A DNA stretch of 6,010 nucleotides, from assembly GCA_945903885.1 (NCBI GenBank), contig CAMDPB010000075.1:1-6010 (forward strand), given 5' to 3'. A program made the translations under genes and the position numbers. The stretch is from Candidatus Finniella inopinata. Its GTDB lineage: Bacteria > Pseudomonadota > Alphaproteobacteria > Paracaedibacterales > CAITNM01. The notes under the pieces are model-generated. The model was not told the DNA's origin. It did not search any database and worked only from the letters and a program-made list of their open reading frames with translations. Position 1 is the stretch's first letter; each line of letters opens with the position of its first letter. This document shows, piece by piece, positions 1-5,566 of the stretch.

Positions 1-918
1 TATCCATACAACCATTGCCCAAGCTTGGTGAAGTAACGCTACAACTAATGGAACTTGTAGAAGAAGCGTTGAAACCCCTAAAATCACTTGAATTGCTATT
101 TTAATGGTAATTAACCGATAAGCTGATCCATGCTTTATCCATAAAATTGTTGAGTATGCAGTAGTTATAATTGCCAATAGGCGATGCAACCACTGTACAG
201 TTGCAGGATTATTAATAAAATTTTTCCAGATAGGCTGATAAAAGTTCCATTCATCTGGTATCCATTGGCCTTCCATAAGAGGAAAGGTGTTATATATTAG
301 TCCTGCTTTTAATCCTGCAACGTAAGCACCATAAATAATGGTTAAGCCAATTAGAGCTATCAATACAGCATCTTTGAAACAGACTTTTTTAAATGATTTT
401 CCTTCGAATCTCCATAGCGCTTTTGCTAGAACTGATAATATAACAAACGCCATAACTAAATGGATGCATAGGCGAATGTGACTAACGGTTGGATCAGCTT
501 TTAGGCCACTTTTAACCATCCACCAACCAATGAATCCCTGAACTCCTCCCAAAGCAAACACAATAGCAATGCGTCCCCTTAACCAATTGGGCATTTCTTT
601 AAAAAGAAATAACAATGGAAGTAAAACCAAGAGTCCAACAAATCTACCCAATAAGCGGTGGCCATATTCCCACCAATAAATGCATTTGAATTCATGCAGC
701 GACATGCCTTTGTTTATATGTTTGTACTCAGGGGTTTGCTTATACAATCCAAATTCTTTTTCCCATTTTTGCTGTGTTATGGGTGGCAATATATGCATTG
801 GCTTCCATTGAGTCATTGAAAGGCCGGAATGGGTAAGGCGTGTGGCACCACCAACTGCCACCATTAGCATTACTGCTACAATTAAAGATTTTAACCAGGT
901 TGAAATGGGCGATGACAT
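1..918 (-). CDS. ctaA: Heme A synthase, COX15/CtaA family (C-terminus beyond window)
   Basis: This polytopic inner-membrane enzyme oxidises the C8 methyl group of heme O to make heme A for aa3-type cytochrome c oxidase. The 306 visible residues run open to the window edge, and the family is usually about 340-360 residues, so only the last few dozen are missing. Family motifs in order are TRLTHSGLSM (26-35), EFKCIYWWEYGHRLLGR (76-92), GGVQGFIGWWMVKSGL (124-139), VSHIRLCIHL (145-154), AGLKAGLIYNTFPLMEG (201-217) and NPATVQWLHR (237-246). The four heme-ligand histidines of the family correspond to H87, H153, H245 and H297. The ATG at 918-916 was chosen because the sequence after it matches the usual N-terminus: a short head, then the first membrane helix. 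No clear Shine-Dalgarno precedes it. The frame stays open about 38 codons further upstream, but that stretch is polar and unlike the family. The gene is divergent from yggT. Its presence implies aerobic respiration with heme A. Confidence 0.95.
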   Translation of the reverse strand, partial: MSSPISTWLKSLIVAVMLMVAVGGATRLTHSGLSMTQWKPMHILPPITQQKWEKEFGLYKQTPEYKHINKGMSLHEFKCIYWWEYGHRLLGRFVGLLVLLPLLFLFKEMPNWLRGRIAIVFALGGVQGFIGWWMVKSGLKADPTVSHIRLCIHLVMAFVILSVLAKALWRFEGKSFKKVCFKDAVLIALIGLTIIYGAYVAGLKAGLIYNTFPLMEGQWIPDEWNFYQPIWKNFINNPATVQWLHRLLAIITTAYSTILWIKHGSAYRLITIKIAIQVILGVSTLLLQVPLVVALLHQAWAMVVWI

Positions 919-1017
919 GGGCAGATTATTCAGGACTTTGCACAACCCTAAAGTGGCTAAATATTTTGGGCAAGAGCGTTTGTTGGATAAGCTGACATCA
1001 TCCCTATCGATTAACTT

Positions 1018-1046
1018 TTGAATCCGCTCCCATTATGGGCTACACT
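1018..1046 (+). promoter_or_regulatory. Predicted sigma70-type promoter of yggT-rbfA
   Basis: A -35 box TTGAAT (1018-1023) and a -10 box TACACT (1041-1046) are separated by exactly 17 bases. They lie 28 bases upstream of the preferred yggT start, so transcription would begin near 1053. The site sits in the intergenic region between divergent ctaA and yggT. The match is made by eye against the E. coli consensus. Confidence 0.55.
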
Positions 1047-1073
1047 ACAAAAAATTAATTTGAGATTTTGTAC

Positions 1074-1373
1074 ATGGTCGTTATAGCACCGCTTCTTAAC
1101 GTTCTATATGATTTGCTTAGCCTATATAAATTCGGTTTAGCAATTTATATTGTTTTAGGTTGGCTTGAAGCATTCGAAATTATTAATAAATATAATTCGG
1201 TGGTTTATAGCATTCATAATTTCCTTCAAAGCATTACTGAGCCGGCTTTAGCGCCTATTCGCAGGATTATACCTCCCATTAGTGGGTGGGACCTATCTCC
1301 CATCGCTTTGTTTTTTATTATTTATTTTTTTCAAGGGGTGCTCTTGGAAATTCTAAAAAAGTTCCCATCTTAA
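1074..1373 (+). CDS. YggT family small membrane protein
   Basis: This 99-residue integral membrane protein belongs to the YggT family (Ycf19/CCB3-related in plastids), which is widespread and not firmly assigned a role in bacteria. The sequence shows a hydrophobic N-terminal segment (about residues 3-32) and a second membrane segment (about 76-93). Between them is the family signature TEPALAPIRRIIPP (54-67), followed by the usual Gly/Asp-Leu-Ser-Pro turn (GWDLSP, 71-76). I chose the ATG at 1074 because a weak Shine-Dalgarno-like TGAG lies nine bases upstream at 1061-1064. A TTG at 1068 is in frame and would add two residues, but it is too close to that site. The gene ends in tandem stops, TAA TAG. 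rbfA starts 19 bases downstream, so the two are probably cotranscribed. Confidence 0.85.
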   Translation: MVVIAPLLNVLYDLLSLYKFGLAIYIVLGWLEAFEIINKYNSVVYSIHNFLQSITEPALAPIRRIIPPISGWDLSPIALFFIIYFFQGVLLEILKKFPS

Positions 1374-1392
1374 TAGAGATGAAGGAGAAATC

Positions 1393-1797
1393 ATGTTAAA
1401 ACTTTTTGTTCCAACAAAAGCCCCAAGCCACCGTCAAGAAAGGGTCGCTGAGGAAGTACGCTTTTTATTATGCCAGCAATTGCAGCGTGATAGTTTGCCA
1501 ATTGAGCGTGATGAGGATAATAATTTATTAAAGCCCCAAGCCCCTATTACGATTACTGAACTAACAGTGTCGCCAGATTTGCGTCATGCACAAGTTGGGG
1601 TTATGCCCTTGGGTGGAATTGGCCAAGAAATTGTTGTGAAATTTATGCGAGCTAATGCTTGGTATTTACGCAAATCTCTTGCTAAGCAGCTTAAAACCAG
1701 GATTGCTCCTGAGCTACATTTTTACTTAGACAATCACTTTGATCAAGCGGCTAAAATTGATGCGTTGATTGTAAAAATTCATAGCAAGAACGAATAA
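1393..1797 (+). CDS. rbfA: 30S ribosome-binding factor A (RbfA)
   Basis: RbfA is a small type II KH-fold protein that binds the 30S subunit near the 5' end of 16S rRNA and helps late maturation, especially in the cold. The 134 residues carry the usual landmarks: SHRQERVAEEVRFLL (12-26) in the first helix, ITITELTVSPDLRHAQVGV (52-70) in the central strands, and the RIAPELHFYLDN strand (103-114). The last of these is followed by the helix that ends in IDALI (122-126). The interrupted KH helix, usually Ala-x-Gly, reads Ala-Asn-Ala (87-89) here. A strong Shine-Dalgarno AAGGAG (1382-1387) lies five bases before the ATG. In most bacteria rbfA follows infB; here it follows yggT, and no infB is visible. 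The length is normal for alphaproteobacteria and the gene looks intact. Confidence 0.93.
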   Translation: MLKLFVPTKAPSHRQERVAEEVRFLLCQQLQRDSLPIERDEDNNLLKPQAPITITELTVSPDLRHAQVGVMPLGGIGQEIVVKFMRANAWYLRKSLAKQLKTRIAPELHFYLDNHFDQAAKIDALIVKIHSKNE

Positions 1798-1858
1798 AGG
1801 TTCAAGACTTTTATTTCGTGTTTTAGTTAAAATTGTGTTAAATTGAAAAAAACGCAGT

Positions 1859-1862
1859 AGGA
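1859..1862 (+). promoter_or_regulatory. Shine-Dalgarno supporting a TTG start
   Basis: AGGA lies eight bases upstream of the TTG at 1871. The first in-frame ATG comes only at codon 66, inside the Gln/Pro-rich stretch. This ribosome binding site is therefore the main reason to accept the TTG as the start of the following gene. Confidence 0.5.
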
Positions 1863-1870
1863 TATTTTCC

Positions 1871-2548
1871 TTGGCACACTCGTATAGGCAATTTGAACAG
1901 TTCCAAGAGTCCTCTCCTGCGGGTCAGCAGCCCTTTTTTTTGTGGAAAAACGCTCCTTCATCAGCCAATTTACCGACTGCTCCTTCTAGATCTTTTTCGC
2001 AAGACCAATACCAAAGAGTGGCAAACCCGGTACCTGGGTGGCCACAACAACCATGCGCCCAATACATGCCACAGCAGGGTATGCCACAATATAATCCTTG
2101 GCAATTTCAAATACCACCTGCGTCAGCACCAACTAGATTTAACCCCCATGCAAGGTTTTCCAAACCAAAAGAAACCTTTTGGGAAGAATTTAAACGTATC
2201 TACATTACTGAGGTGATAGCTTTTACCATGAGCAAATCAACACTTTTTACCCTAATATTTTCATTCATGTTCTTAGGTTGTATTTTTTTCCTAAGCGGAT
2301 TTTTTACAGCAACCAATATTTACCGTGAACAGCATGTTACTCATGAGGTCAGCAGGCAGCATACGCCAACTGAAACTGCCATGCTGCAGGGTCGTCCAGA
2401 AAAAATTGTAAATATGGGGGCAAGCGTTGCCTTTGCTACTCCTAAGGCATATCAATACCAAGGGGGTGTCAAAGTTGACCAAAACAGAAGAAGAACTTCT
2501 GAGTATGCAGAAAAACAAATTGCAGGCAATCAGCCAAATTATCGCTGA
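1871..2548 (+). CDS. Unrecognised Gln/Pro-rich single-pass membrane protein
   Basis: I do not recognise this 225-residue protein. Residues 1-95 are low in complexity and rich in Gln, Pro, Ala, Ser and aromatics (for example WPQQPCAQYMPQQGMPQYNP, 57-76), and are probably disordered. Residues 100-121 (KETFWEEFKRIYITEVIAFTMS) look like an amphipathic lead-in. One strongly hydrophobic segment spans about 123-147 (TLFTLIFSFMFLGCIFFLSGFF). The tail after it is polar and basic, ending at 225 without a visible domain. There is no N-terminal signal peptide, so the Gln/Pro-rich half is more likely cytoplasmic and the tail periplasmic. The start is TTG, supported by AGGA at 1859-1862. The frame is open throughout, and its sequence pattern (polar head, basic flank, helix) looks protein-like. 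It sits alone between rbfA and gltX, 73 bases after rbfA. It could be a lineage-specific envelope or scaffold protein, but the function is unknown. Confidence 0.75.
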   Translation: MAHSYRQFEQFQESSPAGQQPFFLWKNAPSSANLPTAPSRSFSQDQYQRVANPVPGWPQQPCAQYMPQQGMPQYNPWQFQIPPASAPTRFNPHARFSKPKETFWEEFKRIYITEVIAFTMSKSTLFTLIFSFMFLGCIFFLSGFFTATNIYREQHVTHEVSRQHTPTETAMLQGRPEKIVNMGASVAFATPKAYQYQGGVKVDQNRRRTSEYAEKQIAGNQPNYR

Positions 2549-2558
2549 GTAGCTATTG

Positions 2559-2581
2559 TTGACATTATTGGCTAGTATAAT
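2559..2581 (+). promoter_or_regulatory. Possible gltX promoter with abnormal spacing
   Basis: A consensus -10 box TATAAT (2576-2581) lies 34 bases upstream of the gltX ATG. A consensus -35 box TTGACA (2559-2564) lies before it, but only 11 bases separate the two, too short for one sigma70 promoter. The TATAAT may work with a poor -35 near 2553-2558, or the arrangement may be coincidental. It is the only promoter-like sequence between the upstream stop and gltX. Confidence 0.4.
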
Positions 2582-2589
2582 TTTTGAAA

Positions 2590-2601
2590 AAAACTAGTTT
2601 T
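2590..2601. repeat. 12-base perfect palindrome before gltX
   Basis: AAAACTAGTTTT reads identically on both strands. It lies between the putative -10 box and the gltX start codon, where an operator could sit. It is short and AT-rich, so chance is a real alternative. Confidence 0.35.
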
Positions 2602-2615
2602 AGGTTTGTCTTTTT

Positions 2616-3956
2616 ATGGTTTGTGTTCGTTTTGCACCTTCACCTACTGGGTATTTACATATCGGCAACGCAAGAGCCGCGTTAATTAATTATTTGTATG
2701 CTTTGCGCTGCGGTGGTGAATTTATTTTGCGCATCGATGATACAGATTTAGAGCGCTCAAAACCTGAGTGCGAAGAAGCTATTTACCGTGATATTGAATG
2801 GTTAGGAATTAAATATTCTAGATCCTTTCGTCAATCAGAACGATTTGATCGCTACAACCAAATTCGAGATGAGTTGATTGCAAGCGGGCGCTTATATCCA
2901 TGCTATGAAACACCTGAAGATCTTGATTTTAAACGCAAGCGCCTAATGGCTAAGGGGCATTCACCTATTTATGACCGTGCCGCTCTTTCATTAACAGATA
3001 CTGAAAAAGCTGCTTTTGAAGCCGAAGGTCGCACTCCTCACTGGCGTTTCAAGCTAGATCATGAACCAATTATTTGGCAAGACATGGTGCGTGGTGAAGT
3101 GAAATTTGATGGCGCACAGCTTAGTGATCCAGTTTTAATTAGGGCCGATGGCGTATTCTTATACAGTTTATGCTCAGTAGTGGATGATATTGATTACGCA
3201 ATTACCCATATTATTCGCGGCGAAGACCACGTTACGAACACAGCAACTCAAATTCAGCTTTTTAAGGCAGTGAATGGTGAAAAAGATTTTCCTTTAACTT
3301 TTGCCCACACAACATTGTTGATGGACGAAGATGGGCATGGACTTTCAAAACGTCTGGGTAGCCTAAGCTTGGGGCAAATGCGAGAGTATGGCATTGAGCC
3401 TATGGCTATTGCTTGTTTGTTGGCAAGACTGGGGACATCCCTTCCAGTTGAGCCTCTTTCAACTTTGGAAGAGCTAGCCAGTTCGTTTGACCTATCAATT
3501 TTCAGTCGCACTCCACCAAGGTTTAGTGAAAAAGATTTGTGGTCATTAAACCATAAACTTTATCACTTAATGCCTTTTGAACAAGTTAAACAGCGTTTAT
3601 CAGCAGCGGGTTATGCTGATTTCAGTGAAGTTCACTGGCGTGCAGTGCATGATAATATTGAAAAAATCGAGGACCTAAGGCCGTGGCAGGATATTTTCTT
3701 CGGACAAATTAAGGGTACTTGCGCTGACACTGAGTTTTTGAAAATAGCATTAGATTTGTTGCCAAGTGGTCCATGGGATGAAACAACTTGGGGTACTTGG
3801 GCGCAAAGCATTAAAGAAGTAACCGCGCGAAAAGGCAAAGAATTGTTTATGCCGCTGCGACAAGCATTAACAGCAATGGACCATGGACCTGAAATGAAAG
3901 CTCTACTACCATTAATAGGAATAGAGAAAACCAAGCATAGGCTATGCGCAATGTAA
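2616..3956 (+). CDS. gltX: Glutamyl-tRNA synthetase, short alphaproteobacterial type
   Basis: This class I synthetase charges tRNA-Glu with glutamate using ATP, in the cytoplasm. The 446 residues show FAPSPTGYLHIGNAR (6-20) with the HIGH-type motif HIGN (15-18), the glutamate-site stretch FILRIDDTDLERS (36-48), YDRAALSL (119-126), RGEDHVTNTATQ (201-212) and the KMSKS-equivalent GLSKR (242-246). The C-terminal anticodon-binding part ends with ARKGKELFMPLRQALT (404-419). The cysteine cluster that binds zinc in E. coli GluRS is absent, with only C96 present in that region. This fits the KRKRLMAKGHSPIYDR-type GltX (106-121), found beside a second GltX in many alphaproteobacteria. Those bacteria lack GlnRS and make Gln-tRNA through mischarging and GatCAB, so the exact tRNA preference is open. 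The ATG at 2616 is the family start; the Shine-Dalgarno is weak (TAGG, 2601-2604). The gene overlaps the next one by 13 bases. Confidence 0.95.
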   Translation: MVCVRFAPSPTGYLHIGNARAALINYLYALRCGGEFILRIDDTDLERSKPECEEAIYRDIEWLGIKYSRSFRQSERFDRYNQIRDELIASGRLYPCYETPEDLDFKRKRLMAKGHSPIYDRAALSLTDTEKAAFEAEGRTPHWRFKLDHEPIIWQDMVRGEVKFDGAQLSDPVLIRADGVFLYSLCSVVDDIDYAITHIIRGEDHVTNTATQIQLFKAVNGEKDFPLTFAHTTLLMDEDGHGLSKRLGSLSLGQMREYGIEPMAIACLLARLGTSLPVEPLSTLEELASSFDLSIFSRTPPRFSEKDLWSLNHKLYHLMPFEQVKQRLSAAGYADFSEVHWRAVHDNIEKIEDLRPWQDIFFGQIKGTCADTEFLKIALDLLPSGPWDETTWGTWAQSIKEVTARKGKELFMPLRQALTAMDHGPEMKALLPLIGIEKTKHRLCAM

Positions 3957-4831
3957 CAATAATTTTAGCTGCATCTGGTTGGGGTGCAGGTAATTTTGCA
4001 ACAGCTGATGGTGCGCTCACTGTATCGCAACATCAGCTTCTAAAACCTATTTTAAATCATCCTGATATTCACGCTGAAATATACTTTGCCAATTGGCATT
4101 TGAATTCACATCAAAAAAGTGGCGATTATTCTATCGATCAAAGGCGCTCTCACGTATTGCACGTTGGTGGCTGGTTAAGCCGCCTTGTGGAAATTGCTGC
4201 TTCTAAAAATCATTTTGTGCTGGCTATTGGTGGTGACCATTCTATTGCAATGGGTACGTGGAGCGGTGTAAAAAATGCTGATAAGGACTTTGGGTTAATT
4301 TGGATTGATGCTCATATGGATGCACATACTTACGAAACATCTATTTCACAGAATCCTCATGGAATGCCAGTTGCTGTGCTATTGGGGGCAGGTGATGATG
4401 AATTCGTGAAGCTTGCAAAAAATCCTCCTGTACTAAAGCCAGGATCACTAATACAAACAGGCATTCGCAGCTATGAAGAAGAAGAGCAAGAATTTCTAGA
4501 GCAGTTGGGAGTTGATATTTCCTATCATTACAAGCGCCTTTCGTATAACGGATGCGATAGTTTTACTAAGGGTAAACAACACTTATTAAAAGCCCACTCT
4601 TTTTATGGCGTCAGTCTTGATATTGATGGTATTGATCCTATCTACTGCCCAGGAACCGGAACCCCAGCAGATGGCGGGTTAGAGCTAAATGATATAGTAG
4701 AATCGTTAAAGGGCATTTTGTTTGATACTTCATGTGTTGGTTTGGAAATTGTTGAGTATAATCCAGTGCCTGACCATGAACAGATCACATTAGAATCAGT
4801 CAAAAAAATTATAGCTTCTCTTGTGGCTTAA
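3944..4831 (+). CDS. rocF: Arginase (ureohydrolase family)
   Basis: Arginase hydrolyses L-arginine to L-ornithine and urea with a binuclear manganese centre, in the cytoplasm. The 295 residues are a normal family length. Metal-ligand motifs are GGDHS (96-100), DAHMD (122-126) and SLDIDGIDP (224-232), giving ligands H99, D122, H124, D126, D226 and D228. The arginase-type substrate loop follows as TYETSISQNPHGMP (129-142), with H139 in the position of the catalytic histidine of mammalian arginase. CPGTGTPADGGL (235-246) and the guanidinium-binding glutamate E271 in VEYNP (270-274) complete the site. The loop and the GTGTP motif favour arginase over agmatinase or formimidoylglutamase. The ATG at 3944 lies inside the end of gltX, in another frame. 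No good Shine-Dalgarno precedes it, so translational coupling to gltX is likely. No terminator is visible after the stop. Confidence 0.9.
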   Translation: MRNVTIILAASGWGAGNFATADGALTVSQHQLLKPILNHPDIHAEIYFANWHLNSHQKSGDYSIDQRRSHVLHVGGWLSRLVEIAASKNHFVLAIGGDHSIAMGTWSGVKNADKDFGLIWIDAHMDAHTYETSISQNPHGMPVAVLLGAGDDEFVKLAKNPPVLKPGSLIQTGIRSYEEEEQEFLEQLGVDISYHYKRLSYNGCDSFTKGKQHLLKAHSFYGVSLDIDGIDPIYCPGTGTPADGGLELNDIVESLKGILFDTSCVGLEIVEYNPVPDHEQITLESVKKIIASLVA

Positions 4832-4850
4832 GAAATATCAGTTTGGTCTG

Positions 4851-4879
4851 TTGTCAAAAGTCATCGCAAAAGCTATAAA
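4851..4879 (+). promoter_or_regulatory. Predicted sigma70-type promoter of trxA
   Basis: A -35 box TTGTCA (4851-4856) and a -10 box TATAAA (4874-4879) are separated by 17 bases, each one base off consensus. Transcription would start near 4886, leaving a leader of about 38 bases with a strong Shine-Dalgarno. This is the best promoter match in the window and suggests that trxA is expressed independently of the arginase gene. Confidence 0.7.
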
Positions 4880-4911
4880 AAACCTTTACAATCAAATTAA
4901 GTTTTCAATTC

Positions 4912-4917
4912 AAGGAG
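4912..4917 (+). promoter_or_regulatory. Strong Shine-Dalgarno of trxA
   Basis: AAGGAG lies seven bases before the ATG at 4925. It fixes the start codon and suggests efficient translation. Confidence 0.8.
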
Positions 4918-4924
4918 AATATAC

Positions 4925-5239
4925 ATGTTAGCGGTTACCGATGCGACTTTTGAACAAGAAGTTTTAAAGTCCACAGTTCCAGTTGTTGTTGATTTTTGGG
5001 CTGAGTGGTGTGGGCCTTGCCGCATGCTTACTCCCATTTTGGAAGAGCTTTCATCAGAAATTACAGATAAAGCAGTTATAGTAAAAGTGAATATTGATCA
5101 AAATCCACAAATAGCTAGTCAACTGGGTGTTCGTAGTATTCCCACGATGATTTTATTCAAAGGTGGGCAGGCTATTAGTAACATGGTTGGAGTAAACCCT
5201 AAGCCAAAAATAAAGACTTGGGTTGAATCTAACATCTAA
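4925..5239 (+). CDS. trxA: Thioredoxin
   Basis: This small cytoplasmic dithiol-disulfide oxidoreductase is kept reduced by thioredoxin reductase and serves ribonucleotide reductase, peroxiredoxins, methionine sulfoxide reductase and general thiol repair. The 104 residues are close to the E. coli length of 108-109. The active site WCGPC is at 28-32, with C29 the nucleophile and C32 the resolving cysteine. The buried aspartate is D23 in VVDFWAEW, and the cis-proline is P73 in RSIPTMILFKGGQ (70-82). The segment KVNIDQNPQIASQLGV (54-69) is also typical. The gene has its own promoter at 4851-4879 and a strong Shine-Dalgarno. No intrinsic terminator is obvious before the downstream tRNA gene. Nothing in it is truncated or unusual. 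Confidence 0.97.
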   Translation: MLAVTDATFEQEVLKSTVPVVVDFWAEWCGPCRMLTPILEELSSEITDKAVIVKVNIDQNPQIASQLGVRSIPTMILFKGGQAISNMVGVNPKPKIKTWVESNI

Positions 5240-5278
5240 ATAACCAAAGTCTTTCACTAACGTTGGTTGTAGAAAAGT

Positions 5279-5302
5279 TGACGTGATATCTTTTCAACGT
5301 CA
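5279..5302. repeat. Inverted repeat TGACGT-N12-ACGTCA upstream of the tRNA gene
   Basis: Two perfect six-base arms, TGACGT (5279-5284) and ACGTCA (5297-5302), flank a 12-base spacer between trxA and tRNA-Asn. The half-site centres are 18 bases apart, roughly two helical turns, as in operators bound by dimers. A hairpin in the trxA transcript is the alternative, but no T-run follows, so it is not a standard terminator. Confidence 0.35.
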
Positions 5303-5330
5303 CGCATCTGTGCTAAATATATTAGTATGT

Positions 5331-5406
5331 TCCCCGGTAGCTCAGTTGGTAGAGCAAGTGGCTGTTAACCACTGGGTCAGCGGTTCGAGTCCGTTCCGGG
5401 GAGCCA
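5331..5406 (+). tRNA. tRNA-Asn, anticodon GTT
   Basis: All four arms fold. The 7-bp acceptor is TCCCCGG (5331-5337) with CCGGGGA (5396-5402). The D stem is GCTC/GAGC (5340-5343/5352-5355). The anticodon stem is AGTGG/CCACT (5357-5361/5369-5373) around loop CTGTTAA, with anticodon GTT at 5364-5366. The T stem is 5379-5383/5391-5395, with one G-T pair and loop TTCGAGT. The discriminator is G5403 and the 3' CCA (5404-5406) is encoded. The GTT anticodon reads AAC and AAT, so the amino acid is asparagine. A loose -10-like TATATT at 5318-5323 lies just upstream, but no convincing -35 accompanies it. The tRNA could instead be read from the trxA promoter. Confidence 0.97.
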
Positions 5407-5517
5407 TCTTAAAATTTCCATTTTTAATTTTTTCTTAGAAAAATATATTGTCTCACTTTTTTTGAGAGCAAGAAGTATTTCGGTTGCTTGAATTATTCCT
5501 GCAACTTGTTATCGCTT

Positions 5518-5551
5518 ATAAAAAAAGCAAGGCCTGCGAAGACCTTGCTTT
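5518..5551 (-). terminator. Intrinsic terminator of the minus-strand gene
   Basis: Read on the minus strand, a 9-bp perfect stem AAAGCAAGG/CCTTGCTTT (5551-5543 with 5532-5524) encloses a 10-base loop. It runs directly into a run of seven T (5526-5520). It begins 16 bases after the stop codon of the minus-strand gene ending at 5567. The plus-strand reading has no T-run after the stem, so termination in that direction would be weak. Confidence 0.85.
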
Positions 5552-5566
5552 AAGAATAGGGAGTTA

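Noticed and set aside
919..1035. In-frame extension of ctaA upstream of the ATG at 918, about 38 codons.
   Set aside because: The extra residues are polar, match no COX15 N-terminus and cover the divergent promoter region. The ATG at 918 gives the expected N-terminus.
1893..2216. A 107-codon open frame inside the Gln/Pro-rich gene.
   Set aside because: It lies in another frame of a longer gene that has a Shine-Dalgarno and a clear membrane segment. Its product looks random.
2291..2518. A minus-strand open frame of 75 codons.
   Set aside because: It is antisense to the Gln/Pro-rich gene, has no Shine-Dalgarno, and has no recognisable protein features.
3254..3934. Two minus-strand open frames of 85 and 100 codons.
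   Set aside because: Both lie antisense to the well-supported gltX and look like frame shadows.
5242..5268. Inverted repeat AACCAA/TTGGTT just after trxA as a terminator.
   Set aside because: The 15-base loop, 6-bp stem and lack of a following T-run do not fit an intrinsic terminator.
5429..5443. TTTTTC/GAAAAA hairpin after the tRNA as a terminator.
   Set aside because: The stem is almost all A-T and is not followed by a T-run.
5451..5467. TCTCA/TGAGA hairpin with a T-rich loop as a terminator.
   Set aside because: The T-run is in the loop, not after the stem, and the stem has only five pairs.
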